Of a stretch of DNA of 64,000 bases, positions 50,129-61,192 are shown in pieces. The stretch lies in the NCBI RefSeq assembly GCF_030388245.1, contig NZ_CP098360.1:2006501-2070500 (forward strand), in the 5' to 3' direction. The notes under the pieces were generated by a model that was not told where the DNA came from, did no database searches, and saw only the letters and a list, made by a program, of their open reading frames with translations. This DNA comes from Paracoccus sp. TOH (lineage in GTDB: Bacteria > Pseudomonadota > Alphaproteobacteria > Rhodobacterales > Rhodobacteraceae). Numbering within the stretch: the stretch's first letter is position 1; every line of letters begins with the position of its first letter. A program made the position numbers and the translations under genes.

Positions 50129-51967
50129 ATGACGATTTCAGCCAGCCGCCTTCTGCCGCGAGACGAAAACGCCCTTCCCGCCGCCGCCGCCAATCCCGAT
50201 CTGGGCCCACTGCCGGAATGGGATCTGAGCGACCTCTACCCCTCGCCGGAAGCCCCGGACCTGATCCGCGATCTGGAGGCGGTCGAGAAGGCCTGTTGCG
50301 AATTCGCCCGCGACTATGAAGGCAAGCTCGCCTCGCTCTCGGCCGAGAAGATGCTGGAATGCATCGAGCGTTACCAGCAGATCGACGTCCTGGCCGGGCG
50401 GATCATGTCCTATGCCGGGCTGCGCTATTACCAGAACACCACCGATGCGACCCGCGCCAAGCAGATGGGCGACCTGCAGGACCGCATCACCACCGCCACC
50501 ACCCGGCTGGTGTTCTTCAGCCTGGAGTTCAACCGCATTCCCGACGCGCGCTATGACGAGGTGTTCTCGGCGGCGGATGGGCCCGCGCGCTACAAGCCGG
50601 TCTTCGACCGGATGCGCGCCATGCGGCCCTATCAGCTGTCGAACGAGCTGGAACGCTTCCTGCACGACAATTCCGTGGTCGACGCCGCCGCCTGGAACCG
50701 GCTGTTCGACGAGACCACCGCCGGCCTGAGCTTCGATGTCGATGGCGAGGAGCTGGGGCTGGAGGCGACGCTGAACCTGCTGACCGACCACGAGCGCGCC
50801 CGGCGCGAGGCCGGCGCCCGCGGCCTGGCCGAGGTGTTCGGCAAGAACGTCAAGCTGTTCGCCCGCATCCACAACACCCTGGCCAAGGAAAAGGCCATCG
50901 AGGACAAGTGGCGCAAGATGCCGACGCCGCAGACCGCGCGCCACCTGTCGAACCATGTCGAGCCCGAGGTGGTCGAGGCGCTGCGCAATGCCGTCACCGC
51001 CGCCTATCCGCGGCTGTCGCATCGCTACTACCGGCTGAAGGCCAAATGGCTGGGCCTCGACAAGCTGCAGGTCTGGGACCGCAACGCCCCGCTGCCGACC
51101 GAGACGCCGCGCCTGATCGCCTGGCCCGAGGCCGAGGCCACCGTGATCGACGCCTATGCCGGATTCTCGCCGAAACTGGCGGAACTGGCGCAGCCCTTCT
51201 TCGACAAGGGCTGGATCGACGCCGGGGTAAAGCCCGGCAAGGCGCCCGGCGCCTTCGCGCATCCCACCGTGACCACGGTGCATCCCTATGTGCTGCTGAA
51301 CTACCTCGGCAAGCCGCGCGACGTGATGACGCTGGCGCATGAACTCGGCCACGGCGTCCACCAGCGCCTTGCAGCCGGACAGGGCGAACTGCTGGCCTCG
51401 ACGCCGCTGACGCTGGCCGAGACGGCGAGCGTCTTCGGCGAGATGCTGACCTTCCGCGCCCTGCTGGCAAAGACCACCGATCCCGCGCAGCGCAAGGCGC
51501 TGCTGGCCGGCAAGGTCGAGGACATGATCAACACGGTCGTGCGCCAGATCGCCTTCTACGATTTCGAATGCAAGCTGCATGCCGCCCGCGCCAAGGGCGA
51601 GCTGACGCCGGACGACATCAACGCGCTGTGGATGTCGGTGCAGGCGGAATCGCTGGGCGACGCCTTCGAGTTCATGCCGGGCTACGAGACCTTCTGGGCC
51701 TATGTGCCGCATTTCGTGCATTCGCCCTTCTACGTCTATGCCTATGCCTTCGGCGACGGGCTGGTGAACGCGCTCTATGCCGCCTACGAGGACGGGCTGC
51801 CGGACTTCCAAGCCAAGTATTTCGACATGCTGGCGGCGGGCGGCTCCAAGCACCACAAGGAACTGCTGGCGCCCTTCGGCCTCGACGCCTCGGACCCGGC
51901 GTTCTGGGACAAGGGCCTGTCGATGATCGAGGGCTTCATCGACGAGCTCGAGGCGATGGAGGCGTGA
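50129..51967 (+). CDS. pepF: Oligoendopeptidase F (M3 family)
   Basis: A 612-aa zinc endopeptidase that degrades cytoplasmic oligopeptides. The zinc motif is MTLAHELGHGVHQRL (HExxH near residues 405-409), with the third ligand Glu in SVFGEMLTFRAL. The N-terminal helical domain begins WDLSDLYPSPEAPDLIRDLEAVEKAC. ATG 50129 has AAAGGA upstream; the longer frame from 49856 overlaps the previous gene. The following acetyltransferase starts at a GTG overlapping the stop. Confidence 0.93.
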   Translation: MTISASRLLPRDENALPAAAANPDLGPLPEWDLSDLYPSPEAPDLIRDLEAVEKACCEFARDYEGKLASLSAEKMLECIERYQQIDVLAGRIMSYAGLRYYQNTTDATRAKQMGDLQDRITTATTRLVFFSLEFNRIPDARYDEVFSAADGPARYKPVFDRMRAMRPYQLSNELERFLHDNSVVDAAAWNRLFDETTAGLSFDVDGEELGLEATLNLLTDHERARREAGARGLAEVFGKNVKLFARIHNTLAKEKAIEDKWRKMPTPQTARHLSNHVEPEVVEALRNAVTAAYPRLSHRYYRLKAKWLGLDKLQVWDRNAPLPTETPRLIAWPEAEATVIDAYAGFSPKLAELAQPFFDKGWIDAGVKPGKAPGAFAHPTVTTVHPYVLLNYLGKPRDVMTLAHELGHGVHQRLAAGQGELLASTPLTLAETASVFGEMLTFRALLAKTTDPAQRKALLAGKVEDMINTVVRQIAFYDFECKLHAARAKGELTPDDINALWMSVQAESLGDAFEFMPGYETFWAYVPHFVHSPFYVYAYAFGDGLVNALYAAYEDGLPDFQAKYFDMLAAGGSKHHKELLAPFGLDASDPAFWDKGLSMIEGFIDELEAMEA

Positions 51968-52473
51968 CCGCACCCAAGGTCGTGCTGGAACCTCTGGGCC
52001 GCGACGGGTTCGAGCGCGTGGCCCATATCGCCGTGCGCCCCGAGCAGGAGCCGTTCTGCGGCACCATCGCCGGCCATTTCGCCGCCGACGAGCCGGGCTG
52101 CGACTTCCATGTCGTGACCCGCGACGGCCGCGCGGTCGGATTCTTCAAGATCGACCGCGCCTATGCCGCCCATTTCGACTTTGCCGGCCCGCAGGATCTG
52201 GGATTGCGCGGGGTGATGATCGACGCCGCCGAACAGGGGCACGGCACCGGCAAGGCGGCGATGCGGGCGCTTGGTCGCTATGTGCCCCGGCTTTATCCCC
52301 GAGCCAAGGCCCTGGTGCTGACGGTCAACGAGGTCAATCCGGTGGCGCGCGCCGTCTATCTGGACGCCGGATTCACCGATACCGGCAGCTTCTATCACGG
52401 CGGCCGGATCGGGCCGCAGCATATCCTGCGCCTGTCGCTCGCGGACGGGCAGCCGGGGCGGCAGACGTTCTGA
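51964..52473 (+). CDS. GNAT family N-acetyltransferase
   Basis: A 169-aa acetyltransferase with the acetyl-CoA motif AAEQGHGTGKAAMRALGRY (Q-x-x-G-x-G/A type) and the NPVARAVYLDAGFTDTGSFYHGG C-terminus. The start is a GTG at 51964 overlapping the pepF TGA (GTGA), with GGAGG just before it. No in-frame ATG is available, so translation is likely coupled to pepF. Substrate unknown. Confidence 0.8.
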   Translation: MTAPKVVLEPLGRDGFERVAHIAVRPEQEPFCGTIAGHFAADEPGCDFHVVTRDGRAVGFFKIDRAYAAHFDFAGPQDLGLRGVMIDAAEQGHGTGKAAMRALGRYVPRLYPRAKALVLTVNEVNPVARAVYLDAGFTDTGSFYHGGRIGPQHILRLSLADGQPGRQTF

Positions 52474-52573
52474 TCCGCAGCACCTTCCCCGGCGGACGGG
52501 TCGGGGCAGTTTTCCGTCGCATGGCCGGCGGCCCTGCCCTATGCTCCGCCCCGGACGAGACAAGGGGGACGGC

Positions 52574-53755
52574 ATGATCCGCATGATCCGGCGCATTTTC
52601 CTGTGGCTTCTGGGGCTTGCGGTGCTGGCGGCCGTCGCGGTGGCGATCTGGGGCCCCGGCTTGGTCGAAAGCCGGCTGAACCCCGTGACCATGCCGGCGA
52701 AGGGCTGGCCGGTCTCGCCGCAGGCCGAGGCGCTGCATCAGCAGCTGGTGATCGGCGACTGGCATTCGGACGCGCTGCTGTGGGACCGCGACCTTCTGGA
52801 CCGGGCCGAGCGTGGCCATACCGACATTCCCCGCCTGGCCGAAGGCAATGTCGCCGTGCAGGTCTTCACCACCGTCACCAAAAGCCCGCGCGGCCAGAAC
52901 TACAGCCAGAACTCCGCCGAGGCGCCGGACAACATCACGCCGCTGTTCATCGGCCAGCTGCGCCCGCTGCCCAGCTGGTTCAGCCTCAAGGAACGCGCCC
53001 TGGTGCAGGCCGCCGCGCTGCGCCGCGCCGCCGAAGCGGCACCGGACCGGCTGATGCTGATCCGCTCGGCCGCGGACCTGCAGACCTTGCTCGAGGCGCG
53101 CCAGAACGGCGCCCAGACCGTCGGCGCCATCCTGGGCAGCGAGGGCGGGCATCCGCTGGAGGGCAATATCGCCAATCTTCAGGTGCTCTACGGCGCCGGG
53201 TTCCGCCTGCTGGGACTGACGCATTTCTTCGACAACGAGTTGGGCGGCAGCCTGCATGGCGAGGGCGGCAGCGGCTCGGGCCTGTCGGATTTCGGCCGCG
53301 AGGTGGTGGCCGAGATGATGGACAAGCGCATGATCATCGACCTGGCCCATGCCAGCCCGCAGATGGTGCGCGACGTGCTGGCCATTCCCGGCACCCGGCC
53401 GATCCTGTCGCATACCGGCATCCACGGCCGCTGCGCCAGCCCGCGCAACCTGCCCGACGGGCTGGTCAAGGCCATCGCCGACAAGGGCGGCCTGATCGGC
53501 ATCGGCTATTGGGCCGACGTGAACTGCGGCAAGACCCCCGCGGACATCGCCGCATCCATCCAGGCGGCCATCGCACTGGTGGGCGAGGACCACGTCTCGC
53601 TGGGCTCGGATTACGACGGCTCGGTGGATGCGCCCTTCGACGCGGCGCATCTGGCGGCGCTGACCCAGGCGCTGCTGGATGCCGGCCTGACCGACCAGCA
53701 GATCGCCAAGGTCATGGGCGGCAACATGATGCGCTACCTTGCCCAGACCCTCTGA
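52574..53755 (+). CDS. Membrane dipeptidase (M19 family)
   Basis: A 393-aa zinc dipeptidase with an N-terminal anchor (FLWLLGLAVLAAVAVAIWG). Metal-site motifs are IGDWHSDALLWDR (His, Asp), GSEGGHPLEGN (bridging Glu), LTHFFDNELGGS, and ILSHTGIHGRCASPRNLPD with the third His. The C-terminus has HVSLGSDYDGSVDAP. It probably faces the periplasm and cleaves dipeptides. ATG 52574 follows AGGGGGAC; the frame opens at 52541 without support. Confidence 0.9.
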   Translation: MIRMIRRIFLWLLGLAVLAAVAVAIWGPGLVESRLNPVTMPAKGWPVSPQAEALHQQLVIGDWHSDALLWDRDLLDRAERGHTDIPRLAEGNVAVQVFTTVTKSPRGQNYSQNSAEAPDNITPLFIGQLRPLPSWFSLKERALVQAAALRRAAEAAPDRLMLIRSAADLQTLLEARQNGAQTVGAILGSEGGHPLEGNIANLQVLYGAGFRLLGLTHFFDNELGGSLHGEGGSGSGLSDFGREVVAEMMDKRMIIDLAHASPQMVRDVLAIPGTRPILSHTGIHGRCASPRNLPDGLVKAIADKGGLIGIGYWADVNCGKTPADIAASIQAAIALVGEDHVSLGSDYDGSVDAPFDAAHLAALTQALLDAGLTDQQIAKVMGGNMMRYLAQTL

Positions 53756-53791
53756 ACGCGCCTAAGCTCGCGCCGAGACCAGGAGAGAACC

Positions 53792-54451
53792 ATGCTGACC
53801 GTCTATGGCGTCACCCGCTCGCGCGCCTCGCGCATCGTCTGGCTGTGTCACGAGCTGGGCCTGCCCTTCAAGCAGGTGCCGGTGATCCAGGCCTATCGCC
53901 TGCCCGATCCCGACGCCCCCGACGCGCCGCTGAACACCCATTCCGAGAGCTTCCTGAAACTCTCGCCCGCCGGCGCCATCCCGGTGATCCAGGACGGCGA
54001 CCTGGTGCTGTCGGAATCGCTGGCCTGCACGCTGCACCTGGCGCGCAAGCACGGCCAACCTTTCGGCCCCGCCGATGCCATCGAGGATGCGCTGATGCTG
54101 CAATGGAGCTTCTACGCCGCCACCGCGATCGAGCCGGACGCGCTGGCCATCCTGTTCAACCACCACAGCGGCCAGGCCCAGCCGGGCGCCGCCCAGGCCG
54201 CCGTCGCCAATGCGGCCGAGCGGCTGGTCCGCCCGCTGGCGGTGCTCGAGCATCACCTGAACCGGCATGGCCATCTGGTCGGCGGCCGCTTCACCGTGGC
54301 CGACCTGAACGTGGCCGAGATCCTGCGCTATGCCCAGGGCCACGGCGCGCTGATGGAGCAGTTTCCGGCCGTCCAGGCCTGGCTTGCCGACTGCCAGGCC
54401 CGGCCGGCCTTTCACAAGATGTGGCAGGAGCGGCAGGCCGAACCCGAATAG
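53792..54451 (+). CDS. Glutathione S-transferase family protein
   Basis: A 219-aa protein with an N-terminal thioredoxin-fold domain (MLTVYGVTRSRASRIVWLCHELGLPFKQVPV; glutathione-site SPAGAIPVIQDGDLVLSESLA) and a helical C-terminal domain with GGRFTVADLNVAEILRY. The catalytic residue would be Ser or Arg in TRSRASR, as in the beta/GSTs of proteobacteria. AGGAGA precedes the ATG. It lies 36 bp downstream of the M19 dipeptidase. Confidence 0.88.
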   Translation: MLTVYGVTRSRASRIVWLCHELGLPFKQVPVIQAYRLPDPDAPDAPLNTHSESFLKLSPAGAIPVIQDGDLVLSESLACTLHLARKHGQPFGPADAIEDALMLQWSFYAATAIEPDALAILFNHHSGQAQPGAAQAAVANAAERLVRPLAVLEHHLNRHGHLVGGRFTVADLNVAEILRYAQGHGALMEQFPAVQAWLADCQARPAFHKMWQERQAEPE

Positions 54452-55029
54452 GCCGCCTCGCCCGCCGCGGGCGCAGGCCGGCCTGCGGGAACAGCGATGG
54501 CGCCCGGGCTCGAAAGCCGCCGGATCACATCGGGATCGGCGGCGGGACAGCCACGGGGGGACGCTCGCCCCCTCGCCATTGCCACCGTCTGGCGCAACCA
54601 ACGGCGGGATGGAACCACCGGCCACAGCCCTCGTTGTCAGCCCCTTCTCAGCCGCCTTCCCGGTCGCATCGCCGTCGGCCGGCGCTGTCCGTGGCAGTAG
54701 CGGCGGCCGGGGCGCGACCGACGCCGCCCCGACCACCGCCACTCCCAACTCTTTACCCTTCGGAGGTGGCCGGCGTTTCCCTCTTGACCCGCTCACCATC
54801 CATTCGCGCGCGCCCCCGTTCACCCTTCAACGACAGAACTGTGACAGTGATTCCCGCGACCGACCTTGACCTGCGTCAAACTGCCGGGCGTTTTGTCGCA
54901 TTTGGCGGGGCTTGACGCCGCGCTCGGCCACCATCACTTGCGGCCCCTGCCCCGGCCGACACTTTCCCTTGCCCATGGCCCGCCGGGCATGAGATAACGC
55001 CGGCCCAGAGTACAAGACGAGCAGGTGCC
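54452..55029. other. 578-bp gene-free gap before parE
   Basis: No frame here has a ribosome site or recognisable product, although several stay open because of high GC. Visible structure: a GC-rich dyad shortly after the GST stop, an ACTGT-G-ACAGT palindrome at 54838-54848, and an FNR-type box at 54866-54879. The stretch 54530-54720 is low-complexity GGC/CCG-rich and could be a dispersed repeat or an unrecognised RNA. Confidence 0.5.
54866..54879. promoter_or_regulatory. FNR-type dyad TTGAC-CTGC-GTCAA
   Basis: Perfectly symmetrical half-sites of the Crp/FNR family (FnrP/NNR/NarR in Paracoccus), 151 bp before the parE start. No anaerobic gene lies near it on either strand. Confidence 0.55.
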
Positions 55030-57000
<1,971 letters not shown>

Positions 57001-57001
57001 C

Positions 57002-57334
57002 ATGGCGCTGGCCGCGCCGCTTGCCGTCTACGTCCTTGCCGCGCTGGCCGAGATCGCCGGCTGCTTTGCCTTCTGGGCCTGGCTGCGGCTGGGCCGCTCG
57101 GCCTGGTGGCTGGTGCCGGGCATGGTCTCGCTGGCGCTGTTCGCCTGGCTGCTGACCCGGGTGGACACGGATTTCGCCGGCCGCGCCTATGCGGCCTATG
57201 GCGGGATCTATGTGGCGTCCTCGCTGGGCTGGCTGTGGCTGACCGAGGGTCAGGTGCCGAGCCGCTGGGATCTGCTGGGCGGCGGACTGTGCGGGCTGGG
57301 CGCGGTGGTGATCCTGGCCGGCGCGCGGGGGTAG
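57002..57334 (+). CDS. YnfA/UPF0060 family membrane protein
   Basis: A 110-aa protein with four predicted transmembrane helices ([77 protein letters not shown]). The family is related to small multidrug transporters; [10 protein letters not shown] carries the conserved membrane Glu. The ATG at 57002 begins one base after the parE stop, so the two are probably co-transcribed by position only. Confidence 0.9.
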   Translation: MALAAPLAVYVLAALAEIAGCFAFWAWLRLGRSAWWLVPGMVSLALFAWLLTRVDTDFAGRAYAAYGGIYVASSLGWLWLTEGQVPSRWDLLGGGLCGLGAVVILAGARG

Positions 57335-57436
57335 CGGGTCGTCACGAGCAGCTGGGCTGGGCGGCTTTGCGGGACGAATCGGCCTCGGCGGGCTAGAATC
57401 AGGTGCCTGATGCCCCAGAAGAGACGAGAGCCGACC

Positions 57437-57895
57437 ATGCCGATGCCCTGGACCTATCGCCACGCTTCCAAGGAATGGAGGGCGATCCTTGACGATCTCA
57501 GGGACCGCATGGACCTCACGTCGGATAATACGGCCTATACCGCGATGGACGGGGTCTTACAGGTGTTTCGGCGGCGGCTGACCGCCCAGCAGGGATTGAA
57601 CTTTGCTTCCGTTCTTCCAGCCATACCGCGCGCGGTTTTCGTTGCGGGCTGGCAGGTTCACCTCCCCCCGCTTCCCTTCGCGGAGCGGGCTGCCTTGGTG
57701 CAGGAGGTAAAGAAGGTCCGGCAGAACCACAACCTGACGCCTGACAATGCCATTGAGGCGACAGCCTGGTCCTTGCGCCGTTACACGAACAAAGCGGATC
57801 TGGCGCGGGTGCTGGCGACCCTGCCCGAAGGCGCAGTCGAGTTTTGGCATGTGGATGTGGCCGATCCGCGTGAGATCGAGCAAAGAATTTTCTAG
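57437..57895 (+). CDS. DUF2267-like protein
   Basis: A 152-aa helical protein (MPMPWTYRHASKEWRAILDDLRDRMDLTSDNTAYTAMDGVLQVFRRRL...) ending with FWHVDVADPREIEQRIF. The pattern of two repeated helical units with FRRRLT and LPAIPRAVFVAGW resembles DUF2267. Function unknown. Codon use is visibly less GC-biased than its neighbours (many GTT, CTT, CCA, TTG codons), hinting at recent acquisition. ATG 57437 has GAGAG upstream; the longer frame from 57410 is less supported. Confidence 0.7.
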   Translation: MPMPWTYRHASKEWRAILDDLRDRMDLTSDNTAYTAMDGVLQVFRRRLTAQQGLNFASVLPAIPRAVFVAGWQVHLPPLPFAERAALVQEVKKVRQNHNLTPDNAIEATAWSLRRYTNKADLARVLATLPEGAVEFWHVDVADPREIEQRIF

Positions 57896-57924
57896 GCCGA
57901 TCGGATCGACCGCCCGCTAAGGGC

Positions 57925-58611
57925 TCAGAACCGCATCCCCACCGAGACGCTCGCGCCCTCGGTGCCGATCCCGAAGCTTGCCGCGCCGAAGCTGATGCCG
58001 ATCAGCGCCCCGGTCCAGACCTGCTGCGGGGTATGTTCGCCGGCATGGATGCGGCTCCAGCCGGTCAGGCCGGCCGCGCCATAGGTGGCGGCGCCGGCCA
58101 AGGGTTTGTCCTCGAAGCATTTTCCGGCCAGATCCGCGGCGCCGAAAAAGGCCATCGCCGTATGGCCCGAGGGAAAGCCGCCGCCTTGGCCCGAAGGGCG
58201 GCGGGCGATCGGCGCGTCGGTATATTCCTTCATCGCCCAGACCAGCGCCGTCTGCAAAAGCCCGCGCAGCGCGAAATCCTCGAGCCGGTCCTGGTCGGCG
58301 GCGCAGGCGGCCGCGGCCAGCGGCAGGCCGTATTTCATCGCCGTGCCGAACTGCTCGAACGGGTCGGCGGCGGCCGGGGCCGGCAGCAGGCCGAGAAGCG
58401 CCAGCCCCGCCGCCAGGCAGGCGGGGTATTTGGAAAACGGTGAAGGCCGCGGCGGCGCGCAACGGCTGCGGGCGTTGCGCCGGGGCTGCCTGGCGGCGTC
58501 CGGGCCGCCGGGACCAGCAATTGCCGGGGTTTCGGGCGTGATCTGCGTGCAGCCCGCATGCACCGCGCGTACACCGGCCGTACACCGCCGCCGGCCGGCG
58601 GCGGCGGTCAT
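57925..58611 (-). CDS. PAP2 family phosphatase (start uncertain)
   Basis: The frame is 228 aa. The catalytic part has [30 protein letters not shown] and [14 protein letters not shown], i.e. the three phosphatase motifs; the Asp that usually follows the last His is Gln. A signal peptide ([17 protein letters not shown]) starts near residue 70. ATG 58611 overlaps the lolD stop by ATGA, but the 65 residues before the signal peptide look non-coding and include a translated copy of the dispersed 21-bp repeat. The true start is therefore probably a non-ATG codon closer to the signal peptide. It may dephosphorylate isoprenoid or lipid phosphates in the periplasm. Confidence 0.7.
   Translation of the reverse strand: MTAAAGRRRCTAGVRAVHAGCTQITPETPAIAGPGGPDAARQPRRNARSRCAPPRPSPFSKYPACLAAGLALLGLLPAPAAADPFEQFGTAMKYGLPLAAAACAADQDRLEDFALRGLLQTALVWAMKEYTDAPIARRPSGQGGGFPSGHTAMAFFGAADLAGKCFEDKPLAGAATYGAAGLTGWSRIHAGEHTPQQVWTGALIGISFGAASFGIGTEGASVSVGMRF
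58424..58444 (+). repeat. Dispersed 21-bp repeat, copy 3
   Basis: G followed by GGTATTTGGAAAACGGTGAA. It lies in the apparent 5' extension of the PAP2 gene, in antisense to it. Confidence 0.9.
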
Positions 58612-59282
58612 GCCGCGCCCCCCCCGCCCAGCCGCACCACCCGGTCCATGCGCCCTGCCAGTTCGAGGTTGTGGGTGGCGATCAGCGCCGCCAGCCCGGT
58701 TTCGCGCACCAGCGTCATCAGCATGTCGAACACCTTGTCCGAGGTCGCCGGGTCGAGATTGCCGGTCGGCTCGTCCGCCAGCAGCAGCGAGGGCTGGTTG
58801 GCCAGCGCCCGGCAGAAGGCGACGCGCTGCTGCTCGCCGCCCGAAAGCTGCGCCGGCCGGTGGGCGGCGCGATGCGACAGCCCGACCCGCCCCAGCAGGT
58901 CGGCGGCCCGCGCCCGCGCGGCGGCGCCGGAGACGCCATTGGCCAGTTGCGGCAGCACGATGTTCTCGGCCGCGGTGAATTCGGGCAGCAGGTGGTGGAA
59001 CTGGTAGACGAAGCCCAGCTCCTCGCGCCGCGCCTCGGTCCGGGCGCGGTCGCCCTGCCCGCTCATCTCGCGGCCGTTGATCGCCACCCGCCCGGCATCG
59101 GCGGTGTCGAGCAGGCCGGCGATATGCAGAAGCGTCGATTTCCCCGCCCCGGACGGCGCCACCAGCGCCACCACCTCGCCGCGCGCCACGCTGAGCGACA
59201 GGCCGGAGAGCACCGGAACCGGCGCCGGGCCGCCCTTGCCATAGGTCTTGGAAACGCCTTCGAGGACCAGGACGTCATTCAT
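58608..59282 (-). CDS. lolD: Lipoprotein-releasing ABC transporter ATPase LolD
   Basis: A 224-aa ATPase that drives LolCE release of outer-membrane lipoproteins to LolA. Walker A is [15 protein letters not shown] (the first Gly is Ala), the LolD-type Q-loop region is [21 protein letters not shown], the signature is [15 protein letters not shown] and Walker B is [16 protein letters not shown]. It lies 78 bp after the LolC/E permease gene on the same strand. Confidence 0.93.
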   Translation of the reverse strand: MNDVLVLEGVSKTYGKGGPAPVPVLSGLSLSVARGEVVALVAPSGAGKSTLLHIAGLLDTADAGRVAINGREMSGQGDRARTEARREELGFVYQFHHLLPEFTAAENIVLPQLANGVSGAAARARAADLLGRVGLSHRAAHRPAQLSGGEQQRVAFCRALANQPSLLLADEPTGNLDPATSDKVFDMLMTLVRETGLAALIATHNLELAGRMDRVVRLGGGGAA

Positions 59283-59360
59283 GATGCGGGACCCTCTTGC
59301 GGGTTCGGATTGGCCGGGGCTGGTCCCCGGCGGCGGGCCGGGCGAGCGGGACGCGCGGGA

Positions 59361-60662
59361 TCATTCATAGCGCAGCGCCTCGACCGGGTTCATGCGCGCC
59401 GCCCGCCGCGCCGGGAAGATCGTCACCACGAAGGCCAGCCCCAGGGACAGCGCCACGGCGCGGAAGATGTCCCAGGCGCGCAGCTCACCATGCAGCGCGT
59501 AGATGCCGCGCACCTCGGGCTGCCAGGCATTGCCGCCGGTCAGCGCGTTCAGCGCCGCCATGACATGGTCGACGTTCAAGGCCAGCGCCACGCCCAGCAG
59601 CACGCCGGCGGCGGTGCCGATCACCCCGGTGAAGGCGCCGCAGAGGAAGAACACCCGCAGCACCGCGCCTTCGGTCAGGCCCATGGTGCGCAGGATGCCG
59701 ATGTCGCGGCCCTTGTTCTTGACCAGCATGATCAGGCCCGAGGTGATGTTCATCGAGGCGATCAGCACCAGGATCGCCAGGATGACGAACATCACGTCAT
59801 CCTCCATGTCCAGCGCGGCAAGGAAGCTGCCCGAGGCGTCGCGCCAGGTCCAGACCTGGCCGCGTTCGCCCACCGCCGCCAGCAATTGCGGCGTCCAGTC
59901 GTCCACCCGTTCGGGATCCCCGACGAAGACCTCGATCTCGTCGGCGACGCCCTCGCGGTTGAAGAAGCTCTGCGCCGCGGCCATGGGCATATAGATGCGG
60001 GCCTCGTCGATGTCCCAGCGCCCGGCCGAGAAGACATAGACCACCTCGTAGCTTTCGATCCGGGGCGTGGTGCCGACCGGCGTCTGCGCCCCCTCGGGCG
60101 AGACCAGCTGGATGCGGTCGCCGACGCCGACGCCCAGCGTCCGCGCCAGCCCCAGGCCGATGGCGACGCCCCGGTCGTAATCGGCGATGTTGCCGCTGGC
60201 GCGCTGGGGATCGACGACGCCGGGCAGCGCCTTCAGCGCCTCGGCCGAGACGCCGTAGACGTCACCCAGGCCGCGGGCGCCGTTCTGGGTGGCCATGACC
60301 TTGCCGCGCACCGCCGGATCGGCGCGGGTGACGCCGGGGACGGCGGCGATCTTCGCGGCCAGCGCGTCGTAATCCGCGATGGTGCCGGGGGAGACGTAGG
60401 TTTCCTCGGTCAGCTCGTTATAGATCTGCGTCGGCGGGTAATAGACGGTGCTGTGCGGGTTGGCGCCCAGGATGGTGTCGACGAAATCCGCCCGGAAACC
60501 GGCCCGCACCGCCAGCGTGGCGATCAGCGCCATGACGCCCAGGGTGATGCCGATCAGGCTGATCCAGGTCATCACGCTGACCCCGCCTTCGGCCCGGCGG
60601 GCGCGCAGGTAGCGCCAGGCGATCAGGAATTCGTAACGCGAAAACGGGGCGGGACTGGCCAT
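59361..60662 (-). CDS. lolC: Lipoprotein-releasing ABC transporter permease LolC/E
   Basis: A 433-aa permease with an N-terminal transmembrane helix (YLRARRAEGGVSVMTWISLIGITLGVMALIATLAV), a large periplasmic MacB-like domain (about 50-280), and three C-terminal helices with MNITSGLIMLVKNKGRDIGILRTMGLTEGAVLRVFFLCGAFTGVIGTAAGVLLG and ARRAARMNPVEALRYE. Alphaproteobacteria usually have one such gene serving as both LolC and LolE; only one is present here. It is followed by lolD. Confidence 0.93.
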   Translation of the reverse strand: MASPAPFSRYEFLIAWRYLRARRAEGGVSVMTWISLIGITLGVMALIATLAVRAGFRADFVDTILGANPHSTVYYPPTQIYNELTEETYVSPGTIADYDALAAKIAAVPGVTRADPAVRGKVMATQNGARGLGDVYGVSAEALKALPGVVDPQRASGNIADYDRGVAIGLGLARTLGVGVGDRIQLVSPEGAQTPVGTTPRIESYEVVYVFSAGRWDIDEARIYMPMAAAQSFFNREGVADEIEVFVGDPERVDDWTPQLLAAVGERGQVWTWRDASGSFLAALDMEDDVMFVILAILVLIASMNITSGLIMLVKNKGRDIGILRTMGLTEGAVLRVFFLCGAFTGVIGTAAGVLLGVALALNVDHVMAALNALTGGNAWQPEVRGIYALHGELRAWDIFRAVALSLGLAFVVTIFPARRAARMNPVEALRYE

Positions 60663-60733
60663 CGCTCACCTCATGTTGGGTCGCGCCTGATTGGCGGCTT
60701 TGCCGGGGTTTTGCAAGCCAACAAGCCCGTGAC

Positions 60734-61192
60734 CTAGAGCGGGCCGGGCCGGCGTTCCTCGGAGAGCATCACGTTCGCCTCGACCTGGCCGACGCCGGGC
60801 AGGGTCATGATGCGGCGGCGCAGGATGCGTTCGAAATCGGCGATGTCGCGGGCATGGATGCGCAGCCGGTAGTCGAACTGGCCCAGCACATGCTGGACGG
60901 TCTGCACCTCGGGGATGGCGGTCACCGCGCGCTCGAAATCCTCGAGGCTGGTGCGGCCCTTGGCGGCCAGGCGGATGCCCAGGAAGACGGTGACGCCGAA
61001 TCCCAGCGCCGCCTCGTCCACCACCACGCGGCGGCCGGCGATCACCCCCGCCTCGGCCAGGCGCCGGATGCGGCGCCAGGTGGCGGGCTGGGTCAGGCCC
61101 AGGGCGCGGCCGATCTCGGCCGCGCCGCGGGTCGCGTCCTGGGCCAGGAGCCGCAGGATGGCCAGGTCGGTGGCGTCGGGGGCGAGGCTCAC
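60734..61192 (-). CDS. Lrp/AsnC family regulator, second gene of a tandem pair
   Basis: A 152-aa Lrp-type regulator with a winged helix (TDLAILRLLAQDATRGAAEIGRALGLTQPATWRRIRRLAEAGVIAGRRVVVD) and a RAM domain (TAIPEVQTVQHVLGQFDYRLRIHARDIADFERILRRRIMTLPGV). The start is a GTG at 61192 overlapping the stop of the first Lrp gene by GTGA; no ATG lies in range. The coupled pair probably forms hetero-oligomers or at least is co-expressed. It is divergent from ilvC. Confidence 0.88.
   Translation of the reverse strand: MSLAPDATDLAILRLLAQDATRGAAEIGRALGLTQPATWRRIRRLAEAGVIAGRRVVVDEAALGFGVTVFLGIRLAAKGRTSLEDFERAVTAIPEVQTVQHVLGQFDYRLRIHARDIADFERILRRRIMTLPGVGQVEANVMLSEERRPGPL

Noticed and set aside
53762..54823. 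Minus-strand 353-codon frame spanning the gap after the GST gene
   Set aside because: Most of it is antisense to the GST; the part in the gap is proline/arginine-rich without motifs or a ribosome site.
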